From the NCBI GenBank assembly GCA_019239425.1, contig JAFAZX010000097.1:36200-100199 (forward strand): DNA of 64,000 nt. The letters are read 5' to 3'. The notes below the pieces were generated by a model that saw nothing but the letters and a program-made list of their open reading frames with translations, ran no database searches and was not told the DNA's origin. Of the stretch, positions 34,504 to 42,845 are shown in pieces. How positions within the stretch are numbered: the stretch's first letter is position 1; each line of letters begins with the position of its first letter. Position numbers and translations under genes: made by a program. Origin of the DNA: Acidobacteriota bacterium (GTDB lineage Bacteria > Acidobacteriota > Blastocatellia > Pyrinomonadales > Pyrinomonadaceae).

Positions 34504-35121
34504 CTACTGCACCTGACGCGCCTCCCACGCCTCGACCTCCTGAATCAGCCTGTCCAGAGAGGCGACGCTCAAAACCATCACGAGGTAGCCTTTGACGGCG
34601 CTGTCGCGCACGTGGAAGGCGGTGGAGATGACCAGCGCGTAGTGCACCTCGTCCTTGTCGGTGACGAGCGAGGCGAGCAGCTCCTCCAGGGATTCGAGGT
34701 GCAGGCGCGGCACCGAGAACGAGACGTGCACGTGCAGGAGGTTGCCGAACATGCCCAGACACGCGTTGAGCAGGATGTTGCCGACCTCGGTCAAGACCTC
34801 GCGCGCCGACTCGTCGAGGTGCTTCGAAGGGGACTGCTCGTCCGTCAGCAAGTCCGTGAGGTGGCGCGCGCCGTCGTGGTTGAGCAGGAGGAGCGCGTCG
34901 CCCGCCACCGGCCCCGCGAACACCTGATGGATCGAGGCCACCTCGCCCGGGATGAACTTCGAGAGGGCGCGGGACAGCTCCAGCGTCGGGTGGACGGAGA
35001 CCTCGGGCGGGTTGAGCATGACGCGGTGCCCGGTCAGTTCGGAGAGCGCGGCCCCCGTGCGCGCGAAGGCGATGTTGATGAGCTCGGCGAGCGCGTCGTT
35101 CTGACGTTCACTCAGCTTCAA
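34504..35121 (-). CDS. cheC: CheC-like chemotaxis protein (CheY-P phosphatase family)
   Basis: 205 residues, normal CheC size. It has both active-helix motifs of the form (D/S)xxxExxN: DALAELINIAFARTGAAL near the N-terminus and DESAREVLTEVGNILLNACL at about 102-121, as in CheC proteins that dephosphorylate CheY-P and bind CheD. No cheD is adjacent. The start overlaps the preceding cheY-like gene by 14 bases, so the two are likely translationally coupled and act as response regulator and phosphatase. Confidence 0.88.
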   Translation of the reverse strand: MKLSERQNDALAELINIAFARTGAALSELTGHRVMLNPPEVSVHPTLELSRALSKFIPGEVASIHQVFAGPVAGDALLLLNHDGARHLTDLLTDEQSPSKHLDESAREVLTEVGNILLNACLGMFGNLLHVHVSFSVPRLHLESLEELLASLVTDKDEVHYALVISTAFHVRDSAVKGYLVMVLSVASLDRLIQEVEAWEARQVQ

Positions 35122-35491
35122 TGTCTTGCCCTCCCGCTAGTGCCGCGTCCACGGCCGCGAGCACCTGCTCGGCGACGAACGGCTTGGTGACGAAGGCGAG
35201 TGCGCCGGCCTCTTCCGCCAGCCGGCGCGTCGAGTGCTGCACGTCGGCGCTGGCGATGACGACGCGCGCGCGTGCGTCCATCTCGCGCAGCTTCGCCAGC
35301 ACGTCCAGCCCGTACATCCCCTTCATCACGAGGTCGAGGAAGACGAGGTCGGGCTTCTCCAGAAAGTATGCTTCGAGCGCGGCCATCCCCTCGTCGGCCT
35401 CGACGACGGTGTGGCCGGCGGTTTCGAGGACGCGCCGCAGCGTCCGGCGTGAGAGGCCGGAGTCGTCCACCACCATGATCTTCGCGCTCAT
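35108..35491 (-). CDS. CheY-like single-domain response regulator
   Basis: 127 residues, a lone receiver domain. The acidic pocket is D9/D10, the phospho-acceptor is D53 in LVFLDLVMKG, and the conserved Lys is in FVTKPF. It has no output domain, so it would act by protein contact on a motor or on other kinases. The ATG overlaps the cheB stop (ATGA), which fixes the start at 35491; the frame continues further upstream without meaning. It is the second CheY of the operon. Confidence 0.92.
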   Translation of the reverse strand: MSAKIMVVDDSGLSRRTLRRVLETAGHTVVEADEGMAALEAYFLEKPDLVFLDLVMKGMYGLDVLAKLREMDARARVVIASADVQHSTRRLAEEAGALAFVTKPFVAEQVLAAVDAALAGGQDIEAE

Positions 35492-36552
35492 ACAACCTCC
35501 ATGATGGCCTGCGCCATGCGGTCGAGCGTGACGACCCGGTCGCTCAGGCCCGCCTCCGCCACCGCCGACGGCATCCCGTAGACGACGCACGTCTCCTCGC
35601 TCTCGGTGTAGACGAGGCCGCCGCGCGCCTTGATCCACGCCGCGCCCTGCTTGCCGTCGTCGCCCATCCCCGTCATCACCACCCCCAGCACGCGCTCGCC
35701 GTAGACCTCGGCGGCCGACTGGAACATCACGTCCACCGCGGGGCGGTGCAGCGTGTCGAAGGGGCGGGCGTCGAGGTGCGCGACGACCGGCCCGCCCTCC
35801 ACACGTCTAAAACTTAAGTGCCGGCCGGCCGGGGCGAGCAGGGCGAGGCCCGCGCGCAGCTCGTCGCCCTCGTGCGCCTCGCGCACTTCGAGCGCGGACA
35901 TCTCGTCGAGCTTGCGCGCGTACATCTCCGTGTAGCCGACGGGCATGTGCATCACCATCGCGAGGGGGACGGCGAAGTCTGAAGGGAGCTGCGGCACTAA
36001 GGTCTTGAGCGCCTGCGGCCCGCCGGTCGAGATGCCGAGCACGACCACGTCCACCGCGCGGCTCCCGGCCGTCGCCCGCGCGGCGGCCGCGGGGGCGTGC
36101 GCGGGGGCGACGCTGACGCCGTCGGCGGCCTCGCCGTGGATGCGCGCCAGCGAGATGCTGCCGGCGGCCTTCACCTTCTCGACCAGCTCGCCGCCGACCT
36201 CGAAAATCTTCTCGGTCGCCAGGGCCGTCGGCTTCTGCACGAAATCGACCGCGCCCGCGTCGAGCGCCGTCAGCGCGGCGTCGCCCGTCTCGCTCGCGAT
36301 GCTCATGATGATGATGGGCACGGGGCGGCGGCGCATCTGCTCGCGCACGAAGCCGACGCCGTCCAGCTCCGGCATGATGAGGTCGCAGGTGACGACGTCG
36401 GGCCGGAGCTGTTCGACCAGCTCCAGGGCCTCGCGCCCGTCGCGCGCCGTCCCGACCACTTCGATGAACGGGCTGCGCGAGAGCATCTGCCTGACGACCT
36501 TGCGGACGTAGGCGGAGTCGTCTATCACCAGCACGCGTAGGACACGATCCAT
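35488..36552 (-). CDS. cheB: Chemotaxis protein-glutamate methylesterase/deamidase
   Basis: 354 residues. The N-terminal receiver has D11/D12 and D57 (VVTCDLIMPE). The C-terminal esterase domain has the nucleophile S175 in LGISTGGPQAL, H202 in MVMHMPVGY and the catalytic Asp in VVMTGMGDDG. It removes methyl groups from receptor glutamates after phosphorylation by CheA. The cheR gene lies ten bases upstream in the operon, giving the adaptation pair. The usual QHMP motif reads MHMP here. Confidence 0.95.
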   Translation of the reverse strand: MDRVLRVLVIDDSAYVRKVVRQMLSRSPFIEVVGTARDGREALELVEQLRPDVVTCDLIMPELDGVGFVREQMRRRPVPIIIMSIASETGDAALTALDAGAVDFVQKPTALATEKIFEVGGELVEKVKAAGSISLARIHGEAADGVSVAPAHAPAAAARATAGSRAVDVVVLGISTGGPQALKTLVPQLPSDFAVPLAMVMHMPVGYTEMYARKLDEMSALEVREAHEGDELRAGLALLAPAGRHLSFRRVEGGPVVAHLDARPFDTLHRPAVDVMFQSAAEVYGERVLGVVMTGMGDDGKQGAAWIKARGGLVYTESEETCVVYGMPSAVAEAGLSDRVVTLDRMAQAIMEVV

Positions 36553-36562
36553 GAAGGCTCCT

Positions 36563-37426
36563 TTAACCTGCGCTCCCCCGCTTCACGTAGACGAAGGCGT
36601 CGCCCATCTCCTCCAGGCTGAAGTCGGTCGTCAATCTTAGTAGAGACTCGGAAGTCCCGACAAACAGGTAGCCCGGCGGGCGGATGAACTTCGCGAAAGA
36701 GCGCGCCACCCTGGCGACGGCGGACTCCGAAAAATAGATGAATACGTTGCGGCAGAAGATGACGTGCGCCGCGGCCCGCGCCGCGACCTCCCCCTCGTCC
36801 ATCAGGTTGGCGACGCCCCAGCCGACGCGCGCGTGCAGCTCGGGGCTGACGCGCCAGCGGGCCGTCGGCCCGTCGCCCTCCCGCGTGAAGTAACGTTCGC
36901 GCAAGGGCGCGGGCAGGTTGCGGAACGCGCGCCCGCGGTAGAGACCGCGCCGCGCGCGCTCGACGACGGCCGGGCTGCCGTCGCTCGCCTGAATCTCGAT
37001 CCGCGCGCGCTCGAACCAGCCCGCCTCTTCGAGCGCCATCGCAATCGTCAGAGGCTCCTCGCCCGTCGCGCACGCCGCGCTCCAAATCTTCAGGGGCTCC
37101 GCGCCGCGCTCGCCGACCCACCGCGGCACAATCGTCTCGACCAGCGCGCGCACCTGATCCATCTCGCGCCAGAAGAAGGTCTCCGGCACCGAGAGCGCGT
37201 CGAACACGCTCAGCCACTCGCCCTGCGCCGCCTCGTCGTACTTCAGGAGGTAGTAGTAGTCGAGGAACGAGCTGAAGCCGCGCTCGATGACGAGCGGCGA
37301 GAGCTTGTCGGTCAGGAGTTCCGCCTTGCCGTTGTCGAAGTAGATGCCCGTGCGCTCGTGTATCAGCGAGCGCAGCAGCTCGTCCGTCCCTTTCGGCAGG
37401 CCCAGACCTTCGGAGTTGAATCCCAT
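36563..37426 (-). CDS. cheR: Chemotaxis protein methyltransferase
   Basis: 287 residues, normal for CheR. An N-terminal helical domain (about 10-75) precedes the SAM-dependent domain: LKIWSAACATGEEPLTIAM (SAM motif), VIFCRNVFIYFSESA (motif near the active site) and the C-terminal GYLFVGTSESL. It methylates glutamates on the receptor encoded in the same operon. No CheR-binding pentapeptide is seen on that receptor's C-terminus, so docking must be different or direct. Confidence 0.95.
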   Translation of the reverse strand: MGFNSEGLGLPKGTDELLRSLIHERTGIYFDNGKAELLTDKLSPLVIERGFSSFLDYYYLLKYDEAAQGEWLSVFDALSVPETFFWREMDQVRALVETIVPRWVGERGAEPLKIWSAACATGEEPLTIAMALEEAGWFERARIEIQASDGSPAVVERARRGLYRGRAFRNLPAPLRERYFTREGDGPTARWRVSPELHARVGWGVANLMDEGEVAARAAAHVIFCRNVFIYFSESAVARVARSFAKFIRPPGYLFVGTSESLLRLTTDFSLEEMGDAFVYVKRGSAG

Positions 37427-37444
37427 GTTCGTCCGTGCCCGTGG

Positions 37445-40111
37445 CTAACCTTTCCTCGACTCCGTCCGCGACGGCCGGTAGCTCTTCCCCAGCGCGTCCG
37501 ACGCGGCCAGACGCACCGAGGCGTCGGCGTCTTCGAGCGCGGCGCGCAGAAGCTCGGTGGCGCGCGGCCGCTTCATGCGCGCGAGCGCCTCCACCACGGC
37601 GAGGCGCACCGCGGCCGAGTGATGAGAGAGGCCGTGCGCCACGTCCTCGACCCGCGCGTCCGGCGCCTCGGCGAGCGCGCCCGCGGCCGCCTCGCGCCGC
37701 GTCGCGTCCGCAGTGAGCGCGACGAGCACGGCCACCGATTCGGCGGTCGAAAGTTTCAGGAGCGCGTTTATCGCCGCCCCGAAGACCAACGGCTCGGCGT
37801 CGGCCGCCGCCACGCGGCGCAGGTGCTCCAAAGGTTCCGCTCCGCCGCGCGCCCCCAAAGCCTCGGCCGCGCCCGCCCGCAAGTTCGCGTCCGGCGAGCG
37901 CAGCGCCTTGAGCAGAGGGGCGAGCGCGTCCGCGTGCGCGTTGTTCCCGAGCGAGGCGACGGCCGCGCGCCTCAAGTCCGGGTCGTCGGCGTCGGTGAGA
38001 GACGCGGCGGCGGCCGCCGCGCGCCCGCCGCCGATGCGCCCCAGCGCGTCGAGCGCAGCGATGCGGACGTGATTCAACCTGTCCCCGCGCGCGGCGCGCG
38101 CCAGGGCGTCCGTGCCTTCGACTGCCTCGCGCCGTCCGAGCGCGCGCGCGGCGTAGTAACGCACCCACGCGTCTTCGGCTTCGAGCGCCCGGAGCAGGTG
38201 AGGCACCGCCTCCTCCTCTTCGACCTGCCCCAGGGCGACGGCCGCCGACGCGCGCACCTTCGGCGTCCCCTCTTCGAGCGCGCGGACGAGCGCGCCGAAG
38301 GCGCGCGGGTCTTCGAGGTAAGGCAGGTGCTCGACCGCCGCACGCCGCACGCGCTCGTCCTCGTCTTCGCAGCGCGCGAGCAGAAGGTCTGCGCACTCCG
38401 GGTAGCCGAAGTAGCCCGCGATCTTGACCGCCGACTCGCGCACGTTCGGGTCTTCGTCGGTGAGCAGCGGCACGACGCGCGCGGGCGTCTCGGGCGCGCC
38501 GAGCGAGTTGAGCGCGCCGACGGCCGCCTGCCTGACGGCCGCGTCCGGGTCGCCCACCAACCCGAGCAGCGCCTCGAACGCGCGGCGGTCTCCGATCCTC
38601 GCGAGCGCGTTGGCGGCCGGGATGGTCAGCTCCGAATCCTCTTCGAGCGCGCGGACGAGCGCGGGCGTGGCGCGCGCGTCGCCGATGCGCCCGAGGGCGA
38701 CCGCCGCCGCGCGCCTGATGTCGAGGTCTTCGGCGTCGAGTTGTTCGATCAGAATGTCGGCCACGCCCGAGCCGTGCCGGACGAGCGCCTCGACGGTCTC
38801 GTGGCGCACGTCGGCGCGCCCGAGCAGGCGCGTCAGGGCGCGCTCGACCGCCGCGCCTTCGAGCCAGCCGAGCACGAGCGCGAGCGCGCGCAGGTCTTCG
38901 GCCCCGCGCGCGTCGAGCGCGTCGAGCAGGTTCTGCGCGCCCGCGGCGTCGATTGATCGGCGGCTCAGGTCGGCGATGTGCTCGCCCTCGCCGTAAGACT
39001 TTTCGTAACGGTCGTGGAGCGCCGCGAGCGAGCGCGCGATAACGTTCGTCGGCGCGTGCGGCGCGTTGAGCAAAGAGGCGAGCGGCTCGACCGTCTCCTC
39101 CTCGCCCAGCTTGCCGAGCGCCTCGGCGGCCGGCTCGCGCAGCAGGCCGTCCTCCAGCAGCGGCACGAGCCGCGGCGCGACCCGCGCGTCGCCGATCTGC
39201 GCCAGCGCGTCGAGCGCGGGGAAGGCGATGAAAAAGTCGCGCGTCTCGGCGATGGAGGCGAGCGCCTCGACGGCCTCGACCGCGCGCAGCTTGCCGAGCG
39301 CCTCGACGGCGTGGTAGCGCACGTTCACGTCCTCGTCGCCGAGCGCACTCAGGAGCGCGTCGGTGGCGCGCGCGTCGCGCTGCTCGCCGAGCGCGAGCGC
39401 GGCCTGGATGCGCAAGTCCGCGTCCGGCCCCTTGAGGAAATCGACGAGGGGCGTGAGCGTGTCCACGTCGCTCATCGCCAGGACCTGGAGCGCGCTGTTG
39501 AGCAGGCTCAGGTTGTGGTGGTTCTCGCGCACGGAGTTGAGGAGCGCGTGGATGGCGTCGGGCGCGGCGCGGCGCGACACGCCTTCGACCGCCGCGCGGC
39601 GCACGCGCCAGCTCTCGTCCTTCAGCGCGCCGAGCAGCGGCGGCGCGGCGTCGAGAGCTTCGTCCGCCGCCAGGTCTTGCGCCGCGCGCAGCCGCATCTC
39701 CTCGTCGGCGTGGGCGAGCCGCTCGGACAGGTCGCGCTCGCGGTCTAAGCGTTCGGTGACGTCCTCGACGGTGACGATGAGTCCGGCGACGCGCTCGCCC
39801 TCGCGCAGGGGCGCGATGCGGACGCGCTGCTGCATCTTGTCGAAACGCTTCGAGGGCGCGGGCGGCGGGCAGGGGATGAGGTAGTGGTGGAACGCGGGCG
39901 CGAGGACTTCGACGACGCCCTCTTCGAGCACGCGTCGGAAGCGGGCCAGCAGTCGCCGCTTCTCGAGGTCGGGCACGATCTCGACGAGGGCGCGCCCCAC
40001 GGCCGCTTCCGAGCGGACGCCCGTCAGGGACGCCAGCGCGGCGTCCCAGACCTGTATGCGCAGCCCCGTGTCCGTCGTGAAGACGCCGACCGTGCCCTGT
40101 GTGTCGCTCAT
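37445..40111 (-). CDS. PAS domain plus long HEAT/PBS-lyase repeat array
   Basis: 888 residues, cytoplasmic. A PAS-like domain (about 1-125; ending VEDVTERLDRE) is followed by more than twenty tandem alpha-helical HEAT/PBS-type repeats of about 31 residues (units such as ALGRIGDARATPALVRAL and ALGRREAVEGTDALARA) running to the C-terminus. Such arrays bind proteins. Placed between the receptor and cheR genes, it may be a scaffold or adaptor for the signalling array. ATG 40111 is chosen, two bases after the receptor stop; TTG 40117 is possible. The antisense strand also has long open frames, as expected from repeated GC-rich codons. Confidence 0.88.
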   Translation of the reverse strand: MSDTQGTVGVFTTDTGLRIQVWDAALASLTGVRSEAAVGRALVEIVPDLEKRRLLARFRRVLEEGVVEVLAPAFHHYLIPCPPPAPSKRFDKMQQRVRIAPLREGERVAGLIVTVEDVTERLDRERDLSERLAHADEEMRLRAAQDLAADEALDAAPPLLGALKDESWRVRRAAVEGVSRRAAPDAIHALLNSVRENHHNLSLLNSALQVLAMSDVDTLTPLVDFLKGPDADLRIQAALALGEQRDARATDALLSALGDEDVNVRYHAVEALGKLRAVEAVEALASIAETRDFFIAFPALDALAQIGDARVAPRLVPLLEDGLLREPAAEALGKLGEEETVEPLASLLNAPHAPTNVIARSLAALHDRYEKSYGEGEHIADLSRRSIDAAGAQNLLDALDARGAEDLRALALVLGWLEGAAVERALTRLLGRADVRHETVEALVRHGSGVADILIEQLDAEDLDIRRAAAVALGRIGDARATPALVRALEEDSELTIPAANALARIGDRRAFEALLGLVGDPDAAVRQAAVGALNSLGAPETPARVVPLLTDEDPNVRESAVKIAGYFGYPECADLLLARCEDEDERVRRAAVEHLPYLEDPRAFGALVRALEEGTPKVRASAAVALGQVEEEEAVPHLLRALEAEDAWVRYYAARALGRREAVEGTDALARAARGDRLNHVRIAALDALGRIGGGRAAAAAASLTDADDPDLRRAAVASLGNNAHADALAPLLKALRSPDANLRAGAAEALGARGGAEPLEHLRRVAAADAEPLVFGAAINALLKLSTAESVAVLVALTADATRREAAAGALAEAPDARVEDVAHGLSHHSAAVRLAVVEALARMKRPRATELLRAALEDADASVRLAASDALGKSYRPSRTESRKG

Positions 40112-40113
40112 CT

Positions 40114-42297
40114 TCAAATGTCTGAACCGGCCTGTGACTGTCCGCCGCCCGCGGGCGGCTCGGCCGCCGGTTCGTTCGGCGCCGTCCGCGCGGACTTGCC
40201 GCCGCGCCGCGCCGGCCTGGCCCCGCGCCTCGCATCGCCCGCGGTCATGCTGTCCATGATGGAGGCGAGCTGGCGCACGTTCTCCGCGAGGTCGGTCGTG
40301 CCGCCCAGCGTCGCCTCGACGCCGAGGGCGTTGCGCTCCGTGATCTGCCGGATGTCCGTGAGCGTCGTCAGCAACTTCTGTGACGTGTCGAGGTGGCCGC
40401 GGTTGGAGCGGGTGATGAGCTGAATCTCTTTGGAGATGCTCTGCGTGGCGCCGGTCATCTCGCGCGCGGCGCGCGACTGCTCGACCATCGCCTTGGCGAC
40501 CTGGGCGGACTGCTGGCGCATGCTCTTCGCGGCCGTCGAGATCTGTTGGGCGGCGGTCGCCTGCTCGTCCATCGCGCGGCTGACGTTCGCGATCTGGCGG
40601 GTCAGGCTCCTGGTCTCGTTCGAGACCTGCTCGGCGGCCGTCGCCTGCTCTTCGAGCGCGCGCACGGTCTTGGCGGCCCCGCGGCGCATCGACTCGACGG
40701 CCTGCGCCACCTCCTTCGCGGCCGTCGCCTGCTCGCCCGAGGCTTTGCGCACCTGCATCGCGACCGAGGCCGTGCTCTGCGCGGCCTTGATGATCTCGCG
40801 CGAGGCCCGGCCCTGCTCGTTCATCGCCTGGCTCACCTCCTTGGCGGTCTTGCGCATCCGCGTCGTCGCCTTGACGATGTCCTGCGCTGCCTTCGCCTGC
40901 TCGGCCGTGGCGGTCGCGACCTGCTTGGCCTGCGCGGCGGTGGTGTTGACGGCGTTGACGACGCTCTGCCCGGCGCCCAACTGCTCGTCGGTGGCGCGCG
41001 TGATCTGGCCGACGAGCTGGGCCGCCTCGCTGACGCCGTTCAGAATCTTCTGCAGGCCGCTCGAACCCTCCTCGGCCAGACGCCCGCCCTCTTCCGCGAC
41101 GCGCGCGCCTTCGTTCGCCACCGAGATGGCTTCGCGCACGACCTCCTGGAGCGAGCGGATGATGGCGGCGATGTCGGCGGTCGCCTGCGCCGAGCGGTCG
41201 GCGAGGTTGCGTATCTCCTCGGCGACGACGGCGAAGCCGCGCCCCGCGTCCCCGGCCCGCGCGGCCTCGATGGAGGCGTTGAGCGAGAGCATGTTGGTGC
41301 GCTCGGCGATGACGTTAATCGTGTTGACGATGCCGCCGATCTCATCCGAGCGCTTGCCCATCTCGCGGATGACGGAGGCCGACTGCTCCATCGCGCCGCG
41401 CACGCGCGCGAGCCCCTGGATGGACTTGCGCGCCGCCGCGCCGCCCTCTTCGGCCTCGCGCGTAAGGCGCACGGTCACCTCCTCGGCGCGCTTCGTCATC
41501 GAGGCGACCGAGCGCAGCGAGCGATCCATCTGCTCGGCGCTCGTCGCGGCCGTGCTCGCCGCCTCGGTGATGCGCTCGCCGTTCTGCGCGACGCTCTGCA
41601 CCGAGCGCGACATCTCCTCGACGGAGGTCGAGACCTCTTCGACCGTCGAGGCGAGGTTCTCGGTCATGGCCGAGACCTCTTCGACGGAGGCGGCCATCTC
41701 GTTGATGGCGGACGAAGTCTCCTCGGCCGAGACGTTCAGGTCGTCGGCGTTCCCCGACAGCACTTCGATGGAGCGCGCGACCTGCTCCATGCTGACGGCC
41801 GTCTGATTGACCGAGGCGTTGAGCGACTCCGTGTCTTCGCTGACGCTCTTGATGGAGGCCGCCATCTCGACCATCGCGCCCGTCACCCCTTCGGCCGAGG
41901 TCGCCATCTCGCTCGTCGTGGCGTGGACGCTCTCGATGGAGCGGGCCGTCTCCTCGACGGCGGCCGAGGTCTCCGCGATGGAGGCCGCGAGCGAGGCCGT
42001 GTTCGCGCCGACCTGCTCGATGGAGGCGGCGCTCTCGTTGACCGACGAGGCCAACTGCTCGGCGGAGGTGGCGATGGACTCGGCCTGCGTGGTCGTCTCG
42101 CCCATCGAGGCCGTCATCTCGTTGGCGAGGCTCACGGCGTCGTCGAGCGAGCGCACCTGCTCCGCGCTCCCCTGGGTCACTTCGTTCGCGACGCGCGTGA
42201 TGCGTTCGGCCGTCTCCGTAATCTGCTCCGTCTGCCGGCGCACCAGCCCGATATCCGTCCCGAGACTGTTGCCCACTTCGGCCACCTGAGTTGCCAT
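40114..42297 (-). CDS. Soluble methyl-accepting chemotaxis protein without sensor or TM segment
   Basis: 727 residues, almost entirely heptad-patterned coiled coil. There is no TM helix and no recognisable sensory domain. The conserved signalling tip is present in the middle (about 325-375; VIAERTNMLSLNASIEAARAG, GRGFAVVAEEIRNLADRSA), with long helical arms on both sides and a basic, Pro/Ala-rich C-terminal tail. Input must come through another protein, perhaps CheW, the PAS-HEAT protein or the hybrid kinase. Start ATG 42297. The gene lies between cheW and the PAS-HEAT gene. Confidence 0.93.
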   Translation of the reverse strand: MATQVAEVGNSLGTDIGLVRRQTEQITETAERITRVANEVTQGSAEQVRSLDDAVSLANEMTASMGETTTQAESIATSAEQLASSVNESAASIEQVGANTASLAASIAETSAAVEETARSIESVHATTSEMATSAEGVTGAMVEMAASIKSVSEDTESLNASVNQTAVSMEQVARSIEVLSGNADDLNVSAEETSSAINEMAASVEEVSAMTENLASTVEEVSTSVEEMSRSVQSVAQNGERITEAASTAATSAEQMDRSLRSVASMTKRAEEVTVRLTREAEEGGAAARKSIQGLARVRGAMEQSASVIREMGKRSDEIGGIVNTINVIAERTNMLSLNASIEAARAGDAGRGFAVVAEEIRNLADRSAQATADIAAIIRSLQEVVREAISVANEGARVAEEGGRLAEEGSSGLQKILNGVSEAAQLVGQITRATDEQLGAGQSVVNAVNTTAAQAKQVATATAEQAKAAQDIVKATTRMRKTAKEVSQAMNEQGRASREIIKAAQSTASVAMQVRKASGEQATAAKEVAQAVESMRRGAAKTVRALEEQATAAEQVSNETRSLTRQIANVSRAMDEQATAAQQISTAAKSMRQQSAQVAKAMVEQSRAAREMTGATQSISKEIQLITRSNRGHLDTSQKLLTTLTDIRQITERNALGVEATLGGTTDLAENVRQLASIMDSMTAGDARRGARPARRGGKSARTAPNEPAAEPPAGGGQSQAGSDI

Positions 42298-42345
42298 CTT
42301 TCGCCTCCGTTGGTCTGTGTACGATATCCGACCTTTATGCGTAAT

Positions 42346-42837
42346 CTATGTTCCTGACGTTTCGCCCGTGGCGTCGTCCGACGCCTGCATGCCTTCGAGG
42401 TCGAGCACCTCGTCGAGGTTGAGAATCAGGACGAGGCGTCCGCCCGCGAGCGAGGCGATGCCCTCGAGGTACTTCCCGCTCAAGCCGGTGATGGTGTCGG
42501 GCGGCGGCTCGATGCTTTCGGCGGAGATGCGCACGAACTCCCGCGCCGTGTCAACGAGCAGGCCGACCACGCGCGCGCCCGTGTTGACGACGACGAGGCG
42601 CGTGCGCAGGTCGAAGGGCATCTTCTCGAAGCCGAAGCGCGCGCGCAGGCTGAGCGCCGGCACGACCTGGCCGCGCGCGAAGACGACGCCCTCGACCGCC
42701 GCGCTCGCGTTCGGCACCGGCGTCACGTGCTCGACCATCTCGACCTGCTGCACGAAGCGGCTGCGCACGCCGTAGGTCGTGCCCGCGAGTTCGAAGAGGA
42801 TGAAAGGTTCGGAGCCGCCTTGATTGTTAACCGTCAT
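42346..42837 (-). CDS. cheW: Chemotaxis coupling protein CheW
   Basis: 163 residues, a single CheW domain (FILFELAGTTYGVRS, VEGVVFARGQVVPALSLR, RLVVVNTGARVVGLLVD). It links the receptor to CheA. ATG 42837 is chosen, with GAGGGGA upstream; the frame could also start at TTG 42849, which overlaps the cheA stop. Position directly between cheA and the receptor gene fits the role. Confidence 0.94.
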   Translation of the reverse strand: MTVNNQGGSEPFILFELAGTTYGVRSRFVQQVEMVEHVTPVPNASAAVEGVVFARGQVVPALSLRARFGFEKMPFDLRTRLVVVNTGARVVGLLVDTAREFVRISAESIEPPPDTITGLSGKYLEGIASLAGGRLVLILNLDEVLDLEGMQASDDATGETSGT

Positions 42838-42845
42838 CTGTCCCC

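Noticed and set aside
37445..40111. Tandem DNA repeats in the HEAT-repeat gene as a possible CRISPR or satellite array
   Set aside because: The periodicity is at protein level (about 31 residues); DNA units are diverged and there are no constant repeats with unique spacers.
36525..40235. 1236-residue open frame on the - strand over cheR and the PAS-HEAT gene
   Set aside because: It is an out-of-frame Arg/Ala-rich reading of genes whose correct frames show full CheR and HEAT signatures.
40393..42357. 654-residue open frame on the + strand across the receptor gene
   Set aside because: It is antisense to a clear methyl-accepting protein and is a low-complexity Arg/Leu/Asp/His translation, as expected opposite repetitive GC-rich codons; it has no plausible start context.
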